DNA of 64,000 bases from Ardenticatenaceae bacterium. Lineage in GTDB: Bacteria; Chloroflexota; Anaerolineae; Promineifilales; Promineifilaceae. Where the stretch lies: the NCBI GenBank assembly GCA_020634435.1, contig JACKBS010000010.1, positions 473,726-537,725 of the forward strand, written 5' to 3'. Positions 60,520 through 64,000 of the stretch are shown piece after piece. The position numbers and the translations under genes are program-made. Each line of letters begins with the position of its first letter. The stretch's first letter is position 1. The notes under the pieces were generated by a model. It searched no databases and was not told where the DNA came from. It saw nothing but the letters and a program-made list of their open reading frames with translations.

Positions 60520-61938
60520 AAAGGTTTGTTCGCGATGATTTTTCGATGACTGGACCGGCAAGCCCACTTTTTGCAGCAGCTCCATTTTCAAACTCTTAAA
60601 TTCCTGTTTATTTATTTGCGGTCTAGGGACAGGCAAGGTCTTCAAAGCGATGACCCCATCACTTTCAGGAGGAAGGACAAAGATTTCGCGGTGCTTCTGG
60701 CGACGGATGGTTTGGACAAACATTTCTTTCTGTTCGAGCAGATTTTCGTAAATGGGGTGACTGTTTTCAGCCGTAGCCTCGTTTTTGAGCTTTTGCGGAT
60801 CGGGCACAAACAATTCTTCCGCCACAATCCGGCCGGTCTTGGTTCCACTGCCAAAAATCACCTTGATTTGCGCCTGATCCAATGCCCCCTCAAGTCGGTC
60901 ATTGGCCAGCTGGTGCCATCCTTGGTGCGCGAGGCAGAGGAACAAACCAAACTTGCGTGCTTCAGACAGCATTTCGGCCAATGCCTGAGCCGAGCCCTCA
61001 TTGGCCACAAAGCGTTGAAACTCGTCCAGAACACAATACCAGCGGTGGCGCTCCTCTTCTTCCAGCTCGACTCTTGAGAGAGCTGCTTGTTCCAAGCGTA
61101 CGGCCAGAAGGCTACCGAGCAAGTTTCTGGTTTCATGGTCGCAGGTACCCAGATTGAAAATGAGTATTTTGCCTTCATCCATAAACTGCCGGAGATTAAG
61201 TCGGTTTTCTGAAGCACCCAACATCAGCTTTAGTGAAGGATTGAGTGTTAAAGCAGTCACTTTGTTCAACAGGCTTTCGATGCGCAAGGATTGCTCGCGT
61301 CCCCACCCTTCAAAGCGTTCGTAAAAGAAACCCTTGACATCCTCATTCTCACTTTCTTCCAGCAATGAATCTCGGAATTCTTTGTACATAAACAAACGAG
61401 GGAGTTCCACCAGAGAAAGCCGATGTTCAATGAGAAGAAGAAGACCATGCAAAGCAACATTTTTGAATTGAGGAGCTGCGGCTAGTTCCTGGCTCCACGT
61501 TCTTTGAAACGCTTCAATGATGTTGCTCACAATGGTGTAGGGAGCGTCATCGCTGGCCAACACGTTCATGGGTACGAAATAGGTGCTGTGGCCTGGTTCG
61601 CAGTAAACGAGCTTTGCAGCATTTTTAGGGTTAGCCAACCAGGGCTGCTTATTAGAACCAGTTGGTTGGAAAGCCAGCAATTTGAGAAGGTTGTTGGCCA
61701 GATCTCCGTGGGGATCAATCAATCCACATCCTTGACCGTGATTGATAAGTTGCCAGAGAAACCCTTCCAGGAACTTACTTTTCCCTTTGCCGCTTTTACC
61801 GACAACATACAGATGGGTGTTGAGTTTTCGCAGTGGAATCCGATACCTGGCAATGCCCAGATCTATTTTCCCCACGAATGGCCCACGGGAGCCGAAATCG
61901 ACCTCTTTGTGCTTACTTCGATTGCGAAAGATCATCAT
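60469..61938 (-). CDS. TraG/VirD4-like (HerA-FtsK superfamily) transfer ATPase
   Basis: A 489-residue P-loop ATPase: Walker A VVGKSGKGKSKFL (GKSGKGKS at residues 47-54), GLIDPHGDLANNLLK, Walker B WYCVLDEFQRF and FLCLAHQGWHQL (sensor region). It matches type IV secretion coupling-protein-like ATPases of integrative elements that lack the N-terminal membrane helices, so it may be a soluble DNA pump. Expected role: moving element DNA during conjugation. The ATG at 61938 is followed by a second ATG; no strong ribosome binding site. Confidence 0.85.
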   Translation of the reverse strand: MMIFRNRSKHKEVDFGSRGPFVGKIDLGIARYRIPLRKLNTHLYVVGKSGKGKSKFLEGFLWQLINHGQGCGLIDPHGDLANNLLKLLAFQPTGSNKQPWLANPKNAAKLVYCEPGHSTYFVPMNVLASDDAPYTIVSNIIEAFQRTWSQELAAAPQFKNVALHGLLLLIEHRLSLVELPRLFMYKEFRDSLLEESENEDVKGFFYERFEGWGREQSLRIESLLNKVTALTLNPSLKLMLGASENRLNLRQFMDEGKILIFNLGTCDHETRNLLGSLLAVRLEQAALSRVELEEEERHRWYCVLDEFQRFVANEGSAQALAEMLSEARKFGLFLCLAHQGWHQLANDRLEGALDQAQIKVIFGSGTKTGRIVAEELFVPDPQKLKNEATAENSHPIYENLLEQKEMFVQTIRRQKHREIFVLPPESDGVIALKTLPVPRPQINKQEFKSLKMELLQKVGLPVQSSKNHREQTFSNGQKRLSVPRAGHVI

Positions 61939-62040
61939 GGGGTCTTGATTTCATTAAATCACAAAAGTACGCCATTTTCGCAAGCTATTTACTATACGAG
62001 AATCCTGGAATCAGGTGCACATCCTAGAACGCGAAATAAT

Positions 62041-62689
62041 TAAGACCAAAATCGCACGACAACAACTCACCCGTCACGTAGAAAAATGTTGGCTATAGGT
62101 AGCACCTATTTTGCTTACCTAGTGCCACATACCTAAAGACTTTTAGCCCTCGGTTCAACACGCGCTTAGAAAAATGATGACCTATCGCCCATCATTTTTC
62201 CTGCGCTCTGTGTTCAACCTCGGTTACGCTTACCAGGAAACACCGTGAGCAAACTACGCTCACCGTGTTTCTTTAGTCCGCTTGTTACTCCCACCTTTCT
62301 TGATGCCAAACTGAACTAGGTAAGCAAAAGGTTTTCAAAACCGCCTGGCCAGTTCCAGGTGTAAAAACGCATTTCATAAGGAACTCGCCAGGCGTAGCTT
62401 GGCTCGTGCTGGCTGATTTGCTTCGAGGCAGGCTTATATATATGCCTGCCTACGAAGCGTGATCTTGGTCTGGTATTTATCTTTTTTTGAGGGACTTTTC
62501 CTAACCCTGAAAATTGTGGTGATCCCTTTTGAGCACATCCGCTTTGCCTGGCTGGGTCAAGGGTCAAGATGAACGCGCAAGCGCGCCCTTGACCCTGCAA
62601 AGCGTTTGTGCGGAATATCCTCTATCAGAGGCAGCAGCAGCCTCTGAAATATAAAAATTTCGGGGTGGCGAGAAGGGGGGTGAGTAATA
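62041..62689. other. Hairpin-dense non-coding region 2
   Basis: No gene. Hairpins include GAAACACCGTGAGC with GCTCACCGTGTTTC (62237-62271, one mismatch), GCTTCG-A-GGCAGGC with GCCTGCC-TA-CGAAGC around TTATATATAT (62420-62458), GGGTCAAG/CTTGACCC with an inner CGCGC/GCGCG (62561-62595) and TCAGAGGC/GCCTCTGA (62625-62647). It also has an imperfect long pair, AGAAAAATGATG/CATCATTTTTC. It lies directly upstream of a plus-strand gene group, suitable for a transfer origin or regulatory RNA. Confidence 0.55.
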
Positions 62690-62950
62690 GTGAAATATTT
62701 TCTTGCAACATTTACGATTACCGACGGTGAACACGAACACCTTGACCAGTGTGTAATTAAGGCAAAAAAAAGGGATGACGCCTTCAAGATAGCAATGAAG
62801 GAAGGGCATGATCCAGAAGGTGAAAAAACGGAGTCCTATTTTAGTCATGGAGATGGGCTAACAATATGTAATTTTGATGGTATTGAAGAAATTACAGATA
62901 CGGAGGCTGAGATACTTAACCGACTCGGTGTAGCCCACTATCTTAACTGA
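62690..62950 (+). CDS. Small hypothetical element protein
   Basis: An 86-residue acidic protein starting at a GTG with AAGGGGGGTGA upstream: KYFLATFTITDGEHEHLDQC, then KAKKRDDAFKIAMKEGHDPE and TDTEAEILNRLGVAHYLN. The opening resembles small plasmid and phage proteins, but I know no function. First gene after the second hairpin-rich region; possibly co-transcribed with the SSB-like gene downstream. Confidence 0.65.
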   Translation: MKYFLATFTITDGEHEHLDQCVIKAKKRDDAFKIAMKEGHDPEGEKTESYFSHGDGLTICNFDGIEEITDTEAEILNRLGVAHYLN

Positions 62951-63026
62951 TTTTCAGTGCTCGTCTTGAAAGGCGGGCACAACAAAATTAGTTAGAGAGA
63001 GACAAACTAGAAAGGAGGTGATAAAT

Positions 63027-63635
63027 ATGACAAATTTTCAACATCCAGCAGAACAGGGGAATCGAGCAGAGGACTTTATTGGCTCAGACGAAAAGAGCCA
63101 GAATTTCTCCGGCTCTAAAAGTGATAATAGCAGCTTACAATCTGCATTTTTGCCTGTCAACTATGAAGTTCCATCTAGTCCTAGCAACTATACAAAGTTT
63201 GAGGCCGGAGAAAATAGGCTACGAATATTGGCAAGCCCGATTATCGGTTACGAATGGTGGAACGAGGGTGGAAATGGCACCCGCAAACCTGTACGAGTGC
63301 CTATGAATGTTGAGCATCCAAGCGATGCAAAGCATTTCTGGGCAATGCCTGTTTGGAATTACAAGCAGGGGCGCGTTCAGATTCTGGAGATTACGCAAAA
63401 AAGTATTCAAGAGTCGCTAAGGACATTTGCCGCCGGTGCAGAGTGGGGAAGCCCTCTCAACTTTGACGTATCCATCATACGTCAGGGTGAAGGACGCGAC
63501 ACGAAGTATCAGGTGATACCCACACCGCATTCTCAGGTAAAGCCAGAAGTGAAAGAGGCCTACCAACAAACGGCCGTCAATCTTGACGCCTTGTTTGAGG
63601 GAAAAGATCCTTTTGCTTCTGAAGCAGCTGAATAG
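63027..63635 (+). CDS. gp32-like single-stranded-DNA-binding protein
   Basis: A 202-residue protein with a Ser-rich N-terminus and then NYTKFEAGENRLRILASPII, GYEWWNEGGNGTRKPVRVP, the pattern of phage gp32-like ssDNA-binding proteins (a GENRLRIL strand followed by aromatic DNA-contact residues), and an acidic C-terminus (LFEGKDPFASEAAE) that would recruit partners. A near-perfect ribosome binding site AAAGGAGGTGA lies before the ATG at 63027, so it is likely abundant. It should coat element DNA during replication or transfer. Confidence 0.75.
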   Translation: MTNFQHPAEQGNRAEDFIGSDEKSQNFSGSKSDNSSLQSAFLPVNYEVPSSPSNYTKFEAGENRLRILASPIIGYEWWNEGGNGTRKPVRVPMNVEHPSDAKHFWAMPVWNYKQGRVQILEITQKSIQESLRTFAAGAEWGSPLNFDVSIIRQGEGRDTKYQVIPTPHSQVKPEVKEAYQQTAVNLDALFEGKDPFASEAAE

Positions 63636-63690
63636 GTTCTGCTAGTGGCCTTGTGCGAAGGTACAAGGCCATAATGGAGGACTTATACCA

Positions 63691-63897
63691 ATGAACACAA
63701 TAAAACGTCTTAAAATGGATATGAGAAGGTGTCCTGAACTGTTTGATGAGCCATCAGGGATTGCTTGTGCAAATTGTCGAACAATGACAACCATCGGGCA
63801 AAATGAGTTAGGTCGTCTTAGATATCAAAAGCCTCTTTGCCGACTTTGTTTGGCGACTGAATACATCAGAAATCCACAAGTACCTAAGCAGGATTGA
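63691..63897 (+). CDS. Small zinc-ribbon protein
   Basis: A 68-residue protein with two CxxC pairs, CANCRTM and CRLCLAT (about residues 27-30 and 51-54), separated by 20 residues, a minimal zinc ribbon. GGAGGA precedes the ATG. Such proteins on mobile elements are often transcriptional accessories; nothing here gives a specific function. Follows the SSB-like gene by 55 bp. Confidence 0.6.
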   Translation: MNTIKRLKMDMRRCPELFDEPSGIACANCRTMTTIGQNELGRLRYQKPLCRLCLATEYIRNPQVPKQD

Positions 63898-64000
63898 GTT
63901 CAACACTTTTGAGGAGCGTGTAAATTCATTCAAAATTTGGTAGTGGTCGGAAAGTAAGTGATGGGTAAACTCACTGCATGATCCAAGAAACTATCACTCA

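Larger units (their letters stand above)
52284..64000. mobile_element. Integrated mobile (probably integrative conjugative or mobilizable) element, partial
   Basis: Boundary set by the tRNA-Arg fragment and adjacent integrase. It contains partition (RHH, ParA), Replic_Relax, TraG/VirD4-like ATPase, gp32-like and PUR-like proteins and long hairpin-rich non-coding stretches. Only 3 copies of the chromosomal ACGGCCGT signature are present in 11.5 kb, and the base composition is more AT-rich. The right end is outside the window, so no full set of transfer genes can be judged. Confidence 0.85.

Noticed and set aside
63961..64000. Start of a further gene at the window end (ATG at 63978)
   Set aside because: Only 23 bases remain, and there is no clear ribosome binding site; it cannot be supported.

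Overview
The window looks like chromosomal DNA of an uncultured filamentous-type Chloroflexota (class Anaerolineae, in the neighbourhood of the Promineifilum/Ardenticatenales group). This is inferred from gene content, not from a marker tree. The clues are a RuBisCO large subunit of Form I type with no small-subunit gene beside phosphoribulokinase (the Form I' arrangement known from Candidatus Promineofilum), secreted proteins carrying a YLPL/YLPM signature, MalT-type and BTAD-type giant regulators, and many intergenic palindromic repeats. A striking genome-wide signature is the palindrome ACGGCCGT (usually AACGGCCGTT), present by hand count 17 times in the first 10 kb and throughout genes and spacers up to about 51.7 kb.

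Layout. 0-2 kb: tRNA-Thr, a pentapeptide-repeat protein and lysA. 2-12.3 kb, all on the minus strand: an alpha/beta hydrolase with two small companions, a LuxR/MalT regulator, a carbon-fixation operon (RuBisCO, phosphoribulokinase, ribulose-phosphate epimerase, CbbY-like phosphatase) and a NarL-type two-component pair. 12.4-16.7 kb: a NACHT NTPase gene broken by a frameshift inside its P-loop, a DUF971 protein and a GNAT-nitrilase fusion. 16.7-22.5 kb: an insertion-sequence graveyard with one intact IS200/IS605 transposase and relics of ISKra4, ISAs1 and IS5-like transposases, bounded by 357-bp direct repeats, that has truncated a resident gene. 22.6-31 kb: a BTAD-AAA-TPR regulator, an azoreductase-like flavoprotein and two secreted metalloproteases. 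31.2-36.8 kb: a PadR regulator with three sulfatases. 37-41 kb: an ABC exporter, a small kinase-like protein and thpR. 41.1-48.8 kb: a five-gene operon of SWIM zinc-finger protein, DUF5691, MoxR-type AAA ATPase, DUF5682 and VWA protein. 48.8-52.1 kb: TetR with a perfect operator and a small membrane protein, a UbiA-type prenyltransferase and a site-2 protease with CBS domains.

From 52.28 kb to the window end lies an integrated mobile element. It begins at a duplicated 3' half of a tRNA-Arg gene next to a tyrosine integrase and carries a SprT-like metalloprotein, a membrane-anchored effector-associated-domain/FGE protein, an RHH-ParA-accessory partition module with its own inverted repeats, a PUR-like nucleic-acid-binding protein, a Replic_Relax protein facing a TraG/VirD4-like ATPase, and a gp32-like single-stranded-DNA-binding protein. 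Two long hairpin-dense non-coding stretches flank the replication/transfer genes. The element is visibly AT-richer and nearly lacks the ACGGCCGT signature (3 copies in about 11.5 kb), which supports foreign origin; its other end lies beyond the window.

Start codons were moved inward from the longest frame where a ribosome binding site, an overlap or a promoter decides the matter; this is stated per gene.
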